Under the pieces are notes generated by a model, which did no database searches, was not told the DNA's origin, and saw nothing but the letters and a program-made list of their open reading frames with translations. From positions 682,001-746,000 of the forward strand of contig OZ219863.1 in NCBI GenBank assembly GCA_964291445.2: a stretch of 64,000 nt of DNA, written 5' to 3'. Positions 1-8,798 of the stretch are shown here, in pieces. Made by a program: the position numbers and the translations under genes. The first letter of the stretch is position 1; every line of letters begins with the position of its first letter. Source of the stretch: JAPOXR01 sp964291445 (GTDB lineage: Bacteria > Pseudomonadota > Alphaproteobacteria > Rhodobacterales > Rhodobacteraceae).

Positions 1-938
1 TCGGCGTGATGGGCCGTAACTACATTGACCTTATCTTTTCCAACAACCGTGACATCATCCAGGATCACCTGTTTGACGAGGTCACGGATTGGCTGGAGGA
101 GGAGGATATCGGGATCGAACTCCTGACCCTGAGCATCGTCGATCTGCAGCCAATCGAGGAAACCGTCGCCGCATTTCGTGACGTCAACGATGCCATCGCC
201 GAGGGCATCCGAATGGTCAGCAGCGCCACCCGAAAGGCCGAACAGCTGATTGCCCGCAGCCGCGGCCAGGCGGGTGCGGTCGTGCTGAAGGCCAGGGCGC
301 GGGCCAGTGAGCGGGAGGTGCAGGCCGAGGCCAGCGCCGAAGCCTTCCGGGACCTGCTGGATGCCTATCGGGACCAGTCGGATTCCGTCATCGTCACCCG
401 CTACTGGCAACGCATGCGCACCATTCTCAAGGAGGCCACGATCTCGGCGGTCGGTTCGGGAAACACTGCCGCACTCGACATCAACATGATCGACGGCTTG
501 GTGCCCGGTGTTGGCCAGGTTCCTGGGATGGCCATGCCGGCCGATGGAAGCAGCAGAACACTTGTCGGCGCCCGTAGCTGGTTGGCAGCGCTGAGCGAAG
601 GCAGCCATCGGGATCTCGACTCCACGGAGCAGGACTCACCCGAATTGTCCGGACAGTTCCACTCCCCGTTGGGCGAACGACATCATTATGGTGGAACCCG
701 GCCGCAGTCGCTCCTGTTTGACGACCTGTCGATTTTTGGCCACCGGGATGTTGTGCAAAGCAGCATTTCCACTGCAGCCGACGAGAGCGAGGCACCGCTG
801 GCGGCGCAGGATGCAGAAGTAACGGATGCAGAAGATGATGGTGGAACACCGCCGACAGACGCGGCGGAGACCGGGGATGCTGCACTTGCCGAAGGCGGCG
901 CCGAGAGTCCGGCCCAAGGGACCGTCAATGCAAATTAG
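1..938 (+). CDS. HflK-like SPFH/band-7 protein, 3' part (5' end outside window)
   Basis: The reading frame is open from the left edge, so the start lies upstream. The first 150 visible residues match the second half of an SPFH (prohibitin/HflK) domain: a strand reading LLTLSIVDLQPIEETVAAF followed by DVNDAIAEG, then a long charged helix rich in A, E and R that is typical of the coiled-coil stalk of HflK/HflC. Family knowledge places such proteins in the membrane, with HflC as partner, around the FtsH protease. After about residue 165 comes a Pro/Gly/Ala/Asp/Glu-rich tail with no recognisable domain, longer than usual for HflK. The stop overlaps the start of the next gene. HflK is the best guess; another SPFH paralogue is possible because the N-terminal half cannot be seen. 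Confidence 0.75.
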   Translation, partial: GVMGRNYIDLIFSNNRDIIQDHLFDEVTDWLEEEDIGIELLTLSIVDLQPIEETVAAFRDVNDAIAEGIRMVSSATRKAEQLIARSRGQAGAVVLKARARASEREVQAEASAEAFRDLLDAYRDQSDSVIVTRYWQRMRTILKEATISAVGSGNTAALDINMIDGLVPGVGQVPGMAMPADGSSRTLVGARSWLAALSEGSHRDLDSTEQDSPELSGQFHSPLGERHHYGGTRPQSLLFDDLSIFGHRDVVQSSISTAADESEAPLAAQDAEVTDAEDDGGTPPTDAAETGDAALAEGGAESPAQGTVNAN

Positions 939-2118
939 GGGTCCTTCAGCACTGGTGTTTGCCCTGGCGCTCTGGGCGGGAGTCGCGGTTGCCGCCGGGG
1001 CAGATTCTCCGGCCCCGGGTGTGACCCCGGACAACATAACCTTTGCGCAGACCGCCTGCCTGTCCGGCGTATGCGGCGAGACCGGCAAACGGTTCCGGTC
1101 CGGCATTCTTGCCGCCTTTCACCAGCGCAATCTTCAGGGCGGTGTCGATGGTCGGATGCTGGTGCTCGCCTCGCATGACGACACATACAACCCGGAAACT
1201 GCGGTAGCCAAGGCGGTCGAATTCGCGACCGATGCAGGTGTTTTCGCCGTAATTGGCGGCATCGGTACACCGACGGCACAGCGCATCGCCCCGATCCTCA
1301 GGAACGCCGGGATACCGTTTGTCGGCGTTCTCTCGGGCGCCAGGTTCCTGCGAGAACATGACCACTACCCAAACGTGGTCAATCTCCGGACCGGCTATGC
1401 CGAGGAAGTTCACGGGCTGGTGTCGCACCTGCATGATAAACTGGGTGCCCGCAGGTTCGGAATCATCTACCAGGACGATGCACTTGGCCGATCGGTGTTG
1501 TCCAGCTTGCACGTTTCGCTGGAGGAGTTTGATCTGCCTATCCTGGCCAAGGCATCCTATACCTGGCACACCCATTCCGTTCACGGAACGCTGTTCGTCC
1601 TGGAAAAGGCGGATTTGGACGTCGTGGTCCTGGCAGCAACGACATCCAATTCCAGCGAGGCGATCGAATTTGCCCGTGCATTCGGTGATGACTACATCTT
1701 CGGGCTGCTGTCGATCGTCAATCTCGACCTGCTCAAGGAACAGCTCGGTCCGGAATTCGGGCCAGCCGTCATCACCAGGGTGTTTCCGGATGCCTCCGAT
1801 GAGAGCATCCCCCTGGTCAAGAGGTTCCGGGCAGCCATGGAGGTCTACCGGAACGATGCCGCCGGACCGGGCCCGCATGTCGCCGATGAATCAAGTCTCG
1901 AGGGCTACGTGATCGGCCGCTTTGTCATCGACGTCCTCGAGCGCATGCAGGGCGAGACGAACCGGGAAGAGTTCCTGAAGACTGCCCTGGAAAGTGGTCC
2001 CTTCAGTCTCGACGGCTGGGAAATCGCCTTCGAATCGGGCAGCAATGCCGGATCGGACTATGTTCGTCTGGTCGAGATCACCAAGGACGGCCAGCCTGAA
2101 ATGGAGGCCTCCCGATGA
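928..2118 (+). CDS. ABC-type branched-chain amino acid/amide substrate-binding protein
   Basis: This is a 396-residue type I periplasmic binding protein (LivK/Peripla_BP_6 class). I start it at the ATG at 928 because that leaves a clean signal peptide (MQIRGPSALVFALALWAGVA, then AAGA), and because the frame upstream lies inside the preceding gene. The mature part carries the expected LivK-like segments: ITFAQTACLSG, the first-lobe AVIGGIGTPTAQRIAPIL, and GARRFGIIYQDDALG at the hinge. No permease or ATPase genes lie nearby. It overlaps the HflK-like stop by 11 bp and the next gene by 4 bp, so the three are probably co-transcribed. The ligand cannot be predicted, and it could be a sensor-associated binding protein rather than a transporter component. 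Confidence 0.8.
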   Translation: MQIRGPSALVFALALWAGVAVAAGADSPAPGVTPDNITFAQTACLSGVCGETGKRFRSGILAAFHQRNLQGGVDGRMLVLASHDDTYNPETAVAKAVEFATDAGVFAVIGGIGTPTAQRIAPILRNAGIPFVGVLSGARFLREHDHYPNVVNLRTGYAEEVHGLVSHLHDKLGARRFGIIYQDDALGRSVLSSLHVSLEEFDLPILAKASYTWHTHSVHGTLFVLEKADLDVVVLAATTSNSSEAIEFARAFGDDYIFGLLSIVNLDLLKEQLGPEFGPAVITRVFPDASDESIPLVKRFRAAMEVYRNDAAGPGPHVADESSLEGYVIGRFVIDVLERMQGETNREEFLKTALESGPFSLDGWEIAFESGSNAGSDYVRLVEITKDGQPEMEASR

Positions 2119-2606
2119 AGAAGATCGACGAATTCCAGAGGGAGGAGACCGCCGAGGAATGGCTCCGCGAGGCCTACAAGGTGGTGGCAACCCGCCGCAA
2201 CATCATGTTCCGCAACATCGTCGAGTCGGTTCGGTTCCTGCTGTTCGGCAATGCCGGATGCGCGGCTCTCGTCATCGGTTTCATGGGCGGCGGCGCCAGC
2301 GGCAATTCTGAAGGCGTATTCCACTGGCTGGCGCTGGCCACCGTCCTGCTGTTCGGCATTGGAACGATTACCTCGGCCCTGACCATGATCCTGGTCACAA
2401 TCGTCTCGGTCCGGGAGGCGCATGGCAGCGAGAACGCACTCAAGAAGTTTGCCGATGGAATCGCCGACCGCCACGAGGTCATGTTCAATATCGAGATGCC
2501 AACCTGGCGCTCGGCCGACTGGGCAACCTTTGCCGGCATCGTCAGTATCGGCGCCTTTGTCCTCGGAGGCATCTTCAGCCTGGCCTTGCTGGTGATCTTC
2601 TTCTGA
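2115..2606 (+). CDS. Small membrane protein, function unknown
   Basis: This is a 163-residue protein with a hydrophilic N-terminal stretch of about 40 residues and about three hydrophobic segments (roughly residues 43-62, 68-95 and 138-162). The last segment ends the protein (ALLVIFF). The start overlaps the stop of the binding-protein gene as ATGA, so translation is probably coupled and the two products may act together. I recognise no family. The N-terminal charged helix might face the cytoplasm. Confidence 0.65.
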   Translation: MKKIDEFQREETAEEWLREAYKVVATRRNIMFRNIVESVRFLLFGNAGCAALVIGFMGGGASGNSEGVFHWLALATVLLFGIGTITSALTMILVTIVSVREAHGSENALKKFADGIADRHEVMFNIEMPTWRSADWATFAGIVSIGAFVLGGIFSLALLVIFF

Positions 2607-2892
2607 TCGCGACCATCGTCCGTCCCGGGCCGGCGGTTTATCCGGGCAGCAGGCCCCTGCCCTGTTCCGGGCCAGCCATGGCCGGGAGGCAGGCCTGACA
2701 ACGCAACTTTCGGCACCATCAATTCCCATCGCCCCCGATCGGCAAGGACCGGTTCCTCTCGCGACTGGGGGTACGTCACCGACGCCCGTTCCCAATCATC
2801 GGCTACGACTGTCCAGAGGGTCGCCGGAGGCAAGAAGACATCGATGCCCGCTCCCGGGCAGCGAGGGAGGGGTTGCCGGGGGGGTCCGGCCG
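2607..2892. other. Intergenic region between convergent genes
   Basis: This stretch separates the small membrane protein gene from the oppositely oriented exporter gene. I see no ORF with a ribosome-binding site, no RNA gene and no strong terminator in it. Confidence 0.5.
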
Positions 2893-4044
2893 TCAGTTCA
2901 TGAAGCCCGGGGCCAGGAAAAAGAGCCCGTAGGCAACGATCAGCGCCGGGACGGCCGAGACCAGGGTGGCAAGCACCGCCGCCCCTGCATTGACGGCGAT
3001 TGCCGGGAACAACGCGTCACCATCATTCGAAATCGCGTTGCCGACCAGGGCAGCGAAGGGAATCACGCCGCTGACATAGAGCGACGTGACCAGCACCTGC
3101 GGACCACAACCGGGAATGAAGCCGACAATGACGCCGATCAGCGGCAGAACCGGCGCCACCAGCGCGAACACCGCCTCAAGATTGATCCCGGAAAAGGCCA
3201 CCAGGTATTCGTAGAGAAGATAGGCGGCGATCACCCAGACCGAGATGAAGCTGGTCTCCTCGGCCATCCTGGTGACCGGTCCGTCATCCGGACTGCCCAG
3301 GGTGTTGAATTGCGATGTCGACCAGATGAATAATCCGGTCCCGGTGCCGAGCAGCGCGATCACCATCGGCAGGGCCGCCAGGCCCCCGGTTGGCTCGAGT
3401 TGCAGCAGCTGCAGCACGCCGAAACCGAGCCCCGGTATGGCCAGGGCAAGATAGGCGCAATCACGCAGCCTGGTGGTGCCGACCGGCGGCGGGGCGCCGT
3501 GCCGCCTCCCGCCGCCGACGGCCCCGATGCCCGAAAAGAAACGGTTGACCGTCCAGCCGGACAGGACTCCGACGACAAAGGACAATGGCAGCACCACCAG
3601 CGCCGCGTCCGGCCGGATCGCGATCAGCAGGAAGGCCGCATCACCCATGGTGGCGGTCAATGTGGCAACAACGGCGCCGAAACCGACATGGCCCGAGGAA
3701 TAGGCGGCAACCACGACGACGGCGCCGCCGCAGCCCGGCATCGCCCCCAACGCGGCGGCAAGCGGCACCGAAAACAGGCCCGACTGCTGCAGGACCGACC
3801 TGATATCGAAGTTGAGCAGCCGCTCGGCGCTGTAGAACAGCAAGAGGGTGGCGGCGACAAACACGCTGACCTGGATGTAGGCATCAACGATCATCTGGCG
3901 ACCGATCAGCCCGAATTCTCCTGGCAACAACACTGCTACCAGGATCATGACGGCAACCGCCAGTCGACGCGGCCTGACGCCCGGCAACTGGTACCGGCCT
4001 CCGGGAGTCAATGGCTGGATTGCTGTGGTTACATCAGACGGCAT
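2893..4044 (-). CDS. Putative heavy-metal/manganese exporter (ArsP_2-like, 10-11 TM)
   Basis: This is a 383-residue polytopic membrane protein with about ten hydrophobic segments. Two inverted halves each carry a Gly-Cys-Gly motif: GAMPGCGGAVVV in the first and GFIPGCGPQVLV in the second. The paired P-G-C-G motifs are what I associate with the putative 10TM heavy-metal exporter family (ArsP_2), whose members are often called putative manganese transporters. I start at the ATG at 4044; the frame is open further upstream, but that extension is not hydrophobic and would cover the regulatory region. A Fur-like palindrome lies just upstream (4064-4078), which fits metal control. The substrate is inferred, not shown. 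Confidence 0.7.
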   Translation of the reverse strand: MPSDVTTAIQPLTPGGRYQLPGVRPRRLAVAVMILVAVLLPGEFGLIGRQMIVDAYIQVSVFVAATLLLFYSAERLLNFDIRSVLQQSGLFSVPLAAALGAMPGCGGAVVVVAAYSSGHVGFGAVVATLTATMGDAAFLLIAIRPDAALVVLPLSFVVGVLSGWTVNRFFSGIGAVGGGRRHGAPPPVGTTRLRDCAYLALAIPGLGFGVLQLLQLEPTGGLAALPMVIALLGTGTGLFIWSTSQFNTLGSPDDGPVTRMAEETSFISVWVIAAYLLYEYLVAFSGINLEAVFALVAPVLPLIGVIVGFIPGCGPQVLVTSLYVSGVIPFAALVGNAISNDGDALFPAIAVNAGAAVLATLVSAVPALIVAYGLFFLAPGFMN

Positions 4045-4063
4045 GCCGATCTCTACATGCAAT

Positions 4064-4078
4064 TGCGAATCATTATCA
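4064..4078 (-). promoter_or_regulatory. Candidate Fur-family (Fur/Mur) operator
   Basis: On the minus strand the sequence reads TGATAATGATTCGCA, a 7-1-7 inverted repeat. The left half matches the Fur consensus TGATAAT fully and the right half matches 5 of 7 positions. It lies 20 bp upstream of the exporter start. By position and sequence it could bind Fur or its manganese-responsive relative Mur; which one is inference. Confidence 0.45.
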
Positions 4079-4174
4079 CCTGCGGTGAATATAGATGTTG
4101 CGCAAGCGGATACAAGCGCCAATAAGCACGGGCGCGACCGGAGCCAGGACAGATTGGAAGGCAGGACATTCCAG

Positions 4175-4606
4175 GTGAACACCGCCGAACGACAGGAAAT
4201 CGTGACCCGGTTCTTCGAGAACATCCCGCATTCGAGGGCGCTGGGAATGCGTATCGAATCGGTGGGTGCGGCCAGGGCGACGATCTCGATGCCCTATGAC
4301 CGACGATTGATCGGCGACCCGGTCTCCGGTGTCATCCATGGCGGTGCGGTATCGGCGCTTGTCGATACCTGCGCCGGCGCCGCCGTGGCCCTGCATCCCG
4401 AAATCCTGCCGCCTGTGGCAACGCTCAATCTCAATGTTGCCTATATGCGCCCCGCCGCCCCGGGAGCGACCATCACCGCCACCGCCGAGTGCCATCACGT
4501 CACCCGTACCGTGGCATTTGTCCGGGTGAGCGCATTCGACGGTGACGATCACCGGCCCCTGGCCACCGCCACCGGGCAGTTCGCCATGGGAACGTCGAGG
4601 CAATGA
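4175..4606 (+). CDS. PaaI-family hotdog thioesterase
   Basis: This 143-residue protein has a single hotdog fold. The signature segment is DPVSGVIHGGAVSALVDTCA, with the HGG motif typical of PaaI/YdiI-type thioesterases, followed by TLNLNVAYMRPA. I choose the GTG at 4175 because AGGA lies about 8 nt upstream and the upstream frame is unrelated. Members hydrolyse acyl-CoA or aryl-CoA thioesters in the cytoplasm. It overlaps the next gene by 4 bp (ATGA), and that neighbour is a second hotdog protein, so the pair may form a hetero-oligomer or have arisen by duplication. Confidence 0.85.
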   Translation: MNTAERQEIVTRFFENIPHSRALGMRIESVGAARATISMPYDRRLIGDPVSGVIHGGAVSALVDTCAGAAVALHPEILPPVATLNLNVAYMRPAAPGATITATAECHHVTRTVAFVRVSAFDGDDHRPLATATGQFAMGTSRQ

Positions 4607-5070
4607 CCAGCCCCGCGGCGGGGCCCGGAGCCGGCGGCGATTTTCTGCAGGCGATCTGCCAGGGCATCCCCTATATCCGTTTTCTCGGCCTGCGTTTCGA
4701 TCGGCATGGCGACGAGTTGACGGCCCTGCTGCCGTTTTGCCCGAAATTGATTGGCAACCCGGATCCGGCAGCACTGCATGGCGGGGTGACCGCCGCCTTC
4801 CTGGAAGTCACCGCCCTGGTCGAGCTTCACTGGACCATGTTCGGGGGCGATGATTGCGAAACCGGCAGCATCGGGAAATTGCCAAGGACGATTTCCTTTT
4901 CGATTGACTATTTGCGGCCCGGGCTGCCGAAGGATTCCTTCGCCCAGGCACGGGTCAACAGGGCCGGCCGAAGATTTGCCTCGGTTCATGTCGAGGGCTG
5001 GCAGGAGCGACGGACCCGGCTGTTTGCCCAGGCCACCGGTCACTTCCTGATGCCCGAGAAACATGGCTGA
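4603..5070 (+). CDS. PaaI-family hotdog thioesterase, second copy
   Basis: This 155-residue protein has the same hotdog layout as its upstream neighbour: ALHGGVTAAFLEVTALVEL carries the catalytic-loop HGG motif and SFSIDYLRPG forms the following strand. Sequence similarity to the first copy is low, so any duplication is old. The start overlaps the upstream stop by 4 bp and its own stop overlaps the MATE gene by 8 bp, so the three genes form one transcription unit. The substrate is unknown. Confidence 0.8.
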   Translation: MTSPAAGPGAGGDFLQAICQGIPYIRFLGLRFDRHGDELTALLPFCPKLIGNPDPAALHGGVTAAFLEVTALVELHWTMFGGDDCETGSIGKLPRTISFSIDYLRPGLPKDSFAQARVNRAGRRFASVHVEGWQERRTRLFAQATGHFLMPEKHG

Positions 5071-6379
5071 CCCGGTCGGAGGAATCACCCACCGGCGCGT
5101 TCTCGGGATTGCGGTCCCCATCGTGCTGTCGAACGCAACCGTACCCATCCTGGGCGCGGTCGATACCGGGGTGGTCGGACAACTCGGCGAGGCGGCGCCG
5201 ATCGGTGCCGTGGGAATCGGGGCGCTGGTGCTGACCACCATCTACTGGCTGTTCGGTTTCCTGCGGATGGGAACATCCGGCCTGACCAGCCAGGCCCGCG
5301 GCAGGGGCGACCGAACCGAGGTCAAGGTGCTGCTGTCCCGGAGCCTGGCAATCGGCCTGGCTGCCGGGCTCGTGCTCATCTTGCTCCAGTATCCGATATT
5401 CAAGACTGCCCTGTTGATTGCACCGGCATCGGCCGAGGTTGAAACGCTGGCCTCGCAATATGTCCGGATCCGAATCTACTCGGCACCGGCGGCAATCTGC
5501 CTCTTCGGCATGATCGGATGGCTGATAGCCGTCGAGCGGACCCGATTGGTGCTCGTCCTTCAGCTGGTCATGAACAGCATCAACATCGTGCTCGACCTGG
5601 TGTTCGTGCTCTGGCTTGATTTCGGTGTCCGGGGGGTGGCGGTGGCTACGGTGATTGCCGAATTCAGCGGGCTGGCCCTTGGCCTGTGGCTCTGTCGCGA
5701 TGCGTTTGTCGGCGGCATCTTGCGCAGCTGGCGTCGGATCCTGTCGAGGGTAGAGTTACGTCGGATGGCGGTGATCAATGCCGACATCCTGCTCCGCACG
5801 CTCCTGCTGGAGGCAGCATTCGTCTCGTTCCTGTTCCTGGCCGCAGATTTCGGGGATATGACCCTTGCCGCCAACCAGATCCTGCTGCAATTCCTGCATA
5901 TCACTGCCAATGCTCTCGACGGTTTTGCCTTTTCGGCCGAGGCGCTGGTCGGTCTGACCGTCGGTGCCCGCACGCGCCACCAGCTTCGCCGGGTTGTGAT
6001 GCTGACGAGCCTGTGGGCCGGCATAACCGTCCTCGTGCTGGCGGCGGGCTTTGCCCTGTTCGGCCCGCTGGCGATCGACATCATGACCACCTCGCCCGAG
6101 ATCAGGTCGGAAGCACGGCAATACCTGGTGTGGGTCGTGGCGCTGCCGATCATCGGTGCACCTTCCTGGATGCTGGATGGAATCTTTGTCGGCGGCATGC
6201 GTACCCGGGACATGCGAAATGCGATGCTGGTTTCGGTGCTGGTCTACGCGCTGTCGCTGGTGATCCTGGTGGACAGCATCGGAAGCCATGGATTGTGGGC
6301 AGCCCTGCTGGTGCTGTTCGTTGCCCGCGCGGTCACGCTCGGCTCCCGCTACCCATCCCTCGAGGACACCGCCACCTGA
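5063..6379 (+). CDS. MATE-family efflux transporter (DinF-like)
   Basis: This 438-residue protein has about twelve transmembrane segments arranged as two MatE repeats. The opening IAVPIVLSNATVPILGAVDT is the usual MATE helix 1, with the conserved Pro and the Asp-Thr at its end. The second repeat starts near residue 233 (RRMAVINADILLRTLLLEAA). MATE proteins export cationic or amphipathic compounds in exchange for H+ or Na+; the single-Asp layout is like the DinF branch. It overlaps the preceding thioesterase gene by 8 bp. The gene faces pyrD, with a hairpin between them. Confidence 0.88.
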   Translation: MADPVGGITHRRVLGIAVPIVLSNATVPILGAVDTGVVGQLGEAAPIGAVGIGALVLTTIYWLFGFLRMGTSGLTSQARGRGDRTEVKVLLSRSLAIGLAAGLVLILLQYPIFKTALLIAPASAEVETLASQYVRIRIYSAPAAICLFGMIGWLIAVERTRLVLVLQLVMNSINIVLDLVFVLWLDFGVRGVAVATVIAEFSGLALGLWLCRDAFVGGILRSWRRILSRVELRRMAVINADILLRTLLLEAAFVSFLFLAADFGDMTLAANQILLQFLHITANALDGFAFSAEALVGLTVGARTRHQLRRVVMLTSLWAGITVLVLAAGFALFGPLAIDIMTTSPEIRSEARQYLVWVVALPIIGAPSWMLDGIFVGGMRTRDMRNAMLVSVLVYALSLVILVDSIGSHGLWAALLVLFVARAVTLGSRYPSLEDTAT

Positions 6380-6437
6380 ACGGTGGAGGCAGCCCGAATG
6401 CCGCAGGAAGGATGACGCCGCATCCTGACTGGCGCCG

Positions 6438-6473
6438 GAGTGACGGTGAGAGAGCCGGACCGGACCGTCACTC
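6438..6473. terminator. Probable bidirectional terminator hairpin
   Basis: Arms GAGTGACGGT (6438-6447) and ACCGTCACTC (6464-6473) are perfectly complementary over 10 bp with a 16-nt loop. The hairpin sits between the convergent MATE and pyrD genes and its right arm overlaps the last codons of pyrD. There is no long T-run, so termination efficiency is uncertain. Confidence 0.5.
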
Positions 6474-7526
6474 GATCCTGGCATCGACCCCCACTGCCTC
6501 GCTTACCGATGCGAAGCCATCACGACGCAGCAATGCAGCAAGCCCGTCGAGAATCTCGCCAACCAGCGAAAACCCGCCAAAGACAAGCCCGGTATAGAGT
6601 TGCAGGGCGCTGGCTCCGGCCCTGATCCGCGCATAGGCATGTTCGCTCGAGGCGATCCCGCCAACGCCGATCAGCGGAATCCCGCCTCCGGTCACGCGGT
6701 AGAGGCGCTTCAGCACCGCCATGGCCGGCTCCAGGAGTGGACGGCCGGAAAGCCCGCCCGCCTCGCCGGCCAGCGGCGAGACCAGCGCCGGGCGGGCCAA
6801 CATGGTGTTGGTGGCGACAATTCCGTCAATCCCGGTCGCCATCGCCGCACCGGCAATGCCGTCGATCGCTGCCGCCGACAGATCGGGGGCAATCTTGATG
6901 AAAAGGCGAGGCGGACATTCGAGCCGCGAACGGACCTGGCAGGTCCGGTTGATCACCTCCTCGAGCGACCCGGTCTGCTGCAGGTTTCGCAACCCCTCGG
7001 TATTGGGCGAGGAGACATTGATGGTCACGAATTCGACATGTGCGCCGCAGATGCCCATCACCTTGGCATAATCGCCAGCCGGGTCGGCGCTCCCGCGGTT
7101 CGGGCCGACATTCAGCCCCAACACCCCCCTGCCCCTCGGACGCATGGCCAGCCTGCCGGCAATGGTGTCGGCACCGTCATTGTTGAAGCCCAGCCGGTTG
7201 ATGACCGCCCGATCCTCCGCCAGGCGGAATACCCGCGGTCGTCGGTTGCCTGGCTGTGGTCGCGGCGTTGCCGCACCGGCCTCGACAAATCCGAACCCGG
7301 CATCGAGCAGCGGCCGAATTGCCCTGGCATTCTTGTCATAACCGGCGGCAAGGCCCAGCGGGTTGGGCAGGGACATCCCGGCCAGGCTGGTTGCCAGCAC
7401 CGGGTGCCGATCGGCAGGGTGCCGGGGCGCAAGCCCGAGTCGCAGCGCCTGCAGCGACAACTCGTGTGCTCGTTCGGGCTCCATTCTCCGCAGCAGCGCC
7501 AGCCCTGCCCTCTCCAGAAGCGTCAT
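6468..7526 (-). CDS. pyrD: Dihydroorotate dehydrogenase (quinone), class 2
   Basis: PyrD oxidises dihydroorotate to orotate in pyrimidine synthesis, passing electrons to membrane quinone. The 352-residue length and the N-terminal helical extension (residues 1-45) mark class 2. Visible landmarks are NPLGLAAGYDKNA (FMN site), GFGFVEAGAATP, VINRLGFNNDG, the active-site segment FVTINVSSPNTEGLRNLQ with the catalytic Ser, FIKIAPDLS and the phosphate-binding IPLIGVGGIAS. The start at 7526 gives the usual N terminus (MTLLERAGLALLRRMEPERA). It is divergent from kduD across about 360 bp. Confidence 0.95.
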   Translation of the reverse strand: MTLLERAGLALLRRMEPERAHELSLQALRLGLAPRHPADRHPVLATSLAGMSLPNPLGLAAGYDKNARAIRPLLDAGFGFVEAGAATPRPQPGNRRPRVFRLAEDRAVINRLGFNNDGADTIAGRLAMRPRGRGVLGLNVGPNRGSADPAGDYAKVMGICGAHVEFVTINVSSPNTEGLRNLQQTGSLEEVINRTCQVRSRLECPPRLFIKIAPDLSAAAIDGIAGAAMATGIDGIVATNTMLARPALVSPLAGEAGGLSGRPLLEPAMAVLKRLYRVTGGGIPLIGVGGIASSEHAYARIRAGASALQLYTGLVFGGFSLVGEILDGLAALLRRDGFASVSEAVGVDARIE

Positions 7527-7890
7527 TGGCCCATCCGGATTGCCTGCGTGAAAAACGGGTCACTGACTCGCCTGCCAGCCAAATGCGGCAACGGGTTGAA
7601 ATCGGATTGATGGCACTCGCTCATGGTTCTGGATATCCGGGCCGGATCTCCCGGCCTGATATGGGATTCGAGGACGTCCCGCCAGTCCCCGCCGGCCCCG
7701 GCCTTCCCAATCATGTGGAGAGTGGGTAATTGCCATTCCGGGGCCGATGCAACCGCCGCCCGGCGGTCTCAGGTGGAGGATGATGGTCCCATCGGAGGAC
7801 GAGGGCCGGCAAACTCCACCCCATCCGGTAAACCCTCGAGCTTTGCCGGCGCCCGGCGACCAGGGAGCCCGGCCGGAAATGGAGCGAAGA
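7527..7890. other. Intergenic region between divergent pyrD and kduD
   Basis: About 360 bp that should hold the promoters of the two divergent genes. I see no convincing small ORF, RNA gene or clear palindromic operator here. Confidence 0.5.
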
Positions 7891-8661
7891 ATGACAGGAA
7901 CGGGCGGATTTGACCTTGCGGGAAAGCTGGCGCTGGTGACCGGCTGCCGACGCGGCATCGGTCGGGCGATGGCCGAGGCGCTGGCTGAAGCCGGGGCCGA
8001 CATCGTCGGGGTCAGCGCATCGATGGAGGCTTCGGGAAGCGATGTCGCGCAATCTGTTGCCGGATTTGGCCGGACCTTCCGGCCCTTCCAATGTGATCTT
8101 GCCGATCGGGATGCGGTGCATGGCCTGATCGGGAGGATCGACGAGGCCGGCATCGAGCCGGACATCCTGGTCAACAATGCCGGCATCATCCGGCGCCAGC
8201 CGGCCGCCGATCATCCGGAGGAATGGTGGGATCTCGTTCTCGAGGTCAACCTGTCGGCCCAGTTCATCCTGAGCCGCGATATCGGAAAGCGGATGGTCGC
8301 CCGCGGCGCCGGCAAGATCATCTTCACTGCATCGATACTCGCCTTCCAGGGTGGCATCAACGTGCCCGGCTATGCAGCATCCAAGGGCGGGATTGGCCAG
8401 CTGACCAGGGCCCTGGCCAATGAATGGGCAGGCAGCGGCGTCAATGTCAACGCCATCGCACCCGGTTATGTCGAGACCGACAACACCGAGGCGCTGCGAG
8501 CCGACCCGGAACGATACCTGGCAATCCTTGAGCGGATCCCGGCCGGACGATGGGGACGGCCGGAGGATTTCGGCGGGCCGGTCGTGTTCCTGGCCTCGTC
8601 GGCATCCGATTATGTCAATGGTCAGATACTGACCGTCGACGGAGGCTGGATGGGCCGGTAG
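7891..8661 (+). CDS. kduD: SDR oxidoreductase, KduD-like 2-dehydro-3-deoxy-D-gluconate 5-dehydrogenase
   Basis: This is a 256-residue classical short-chain dehydrogenase. It has the NAD-binding ALVTGCRRGIGRAMA motif, DILVNNAGIIRR, the catalytic Ser in IIFTASILAFQGG, and Tyr and Lys in VPGYAASKGGIGQ. The segments VNAIAPGYVETDNTEALRAD and DYVNGQILTVDGGW are close to KduD, which reduces a keto-deoxy-gluconate intermediate of pectin or alginate breakdown. I start at 7891 because GGAG lies 6 nt upstream; the ATG at 7879 is possible. No other pectin genes are near, so the in vivo substrate may differ. Confidence 0.8.
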   Translation: MTGTGGFDLAGKLALVTGCRRGIGRAMAEALAEAGADIVGVSASMEASGSDVAQSVAGFGRTFRPFQCDLADRDAVHGLIGRIDEAGIEPDILVNNAGIIRRQPAADHPEEWWDLVLEVNLSAQFILSRDIGKRMVARGAGKIIFTASILAFQGGINVPGYAASKGGIGQLTRALANEWAGSGVNVNAIAPGYVETDNTEALRADPERYLAILERIPAGRWGRPEDFGGPVVFLASSASDYVNGQILTVDGGWMGR

Positions 8662-8798
8662 CGTTGCCGTAAGCCGCTGGAGGGACCATCACCTCCCGAA
8701 GGCCCGGCACTGCAAATTTCACTTGATCTTTGACGGCAAAAGCAAAAATGTCGGTTCCGGATACTTCCGTTGAAACCTCGAATTCGAAGGATCCGACG

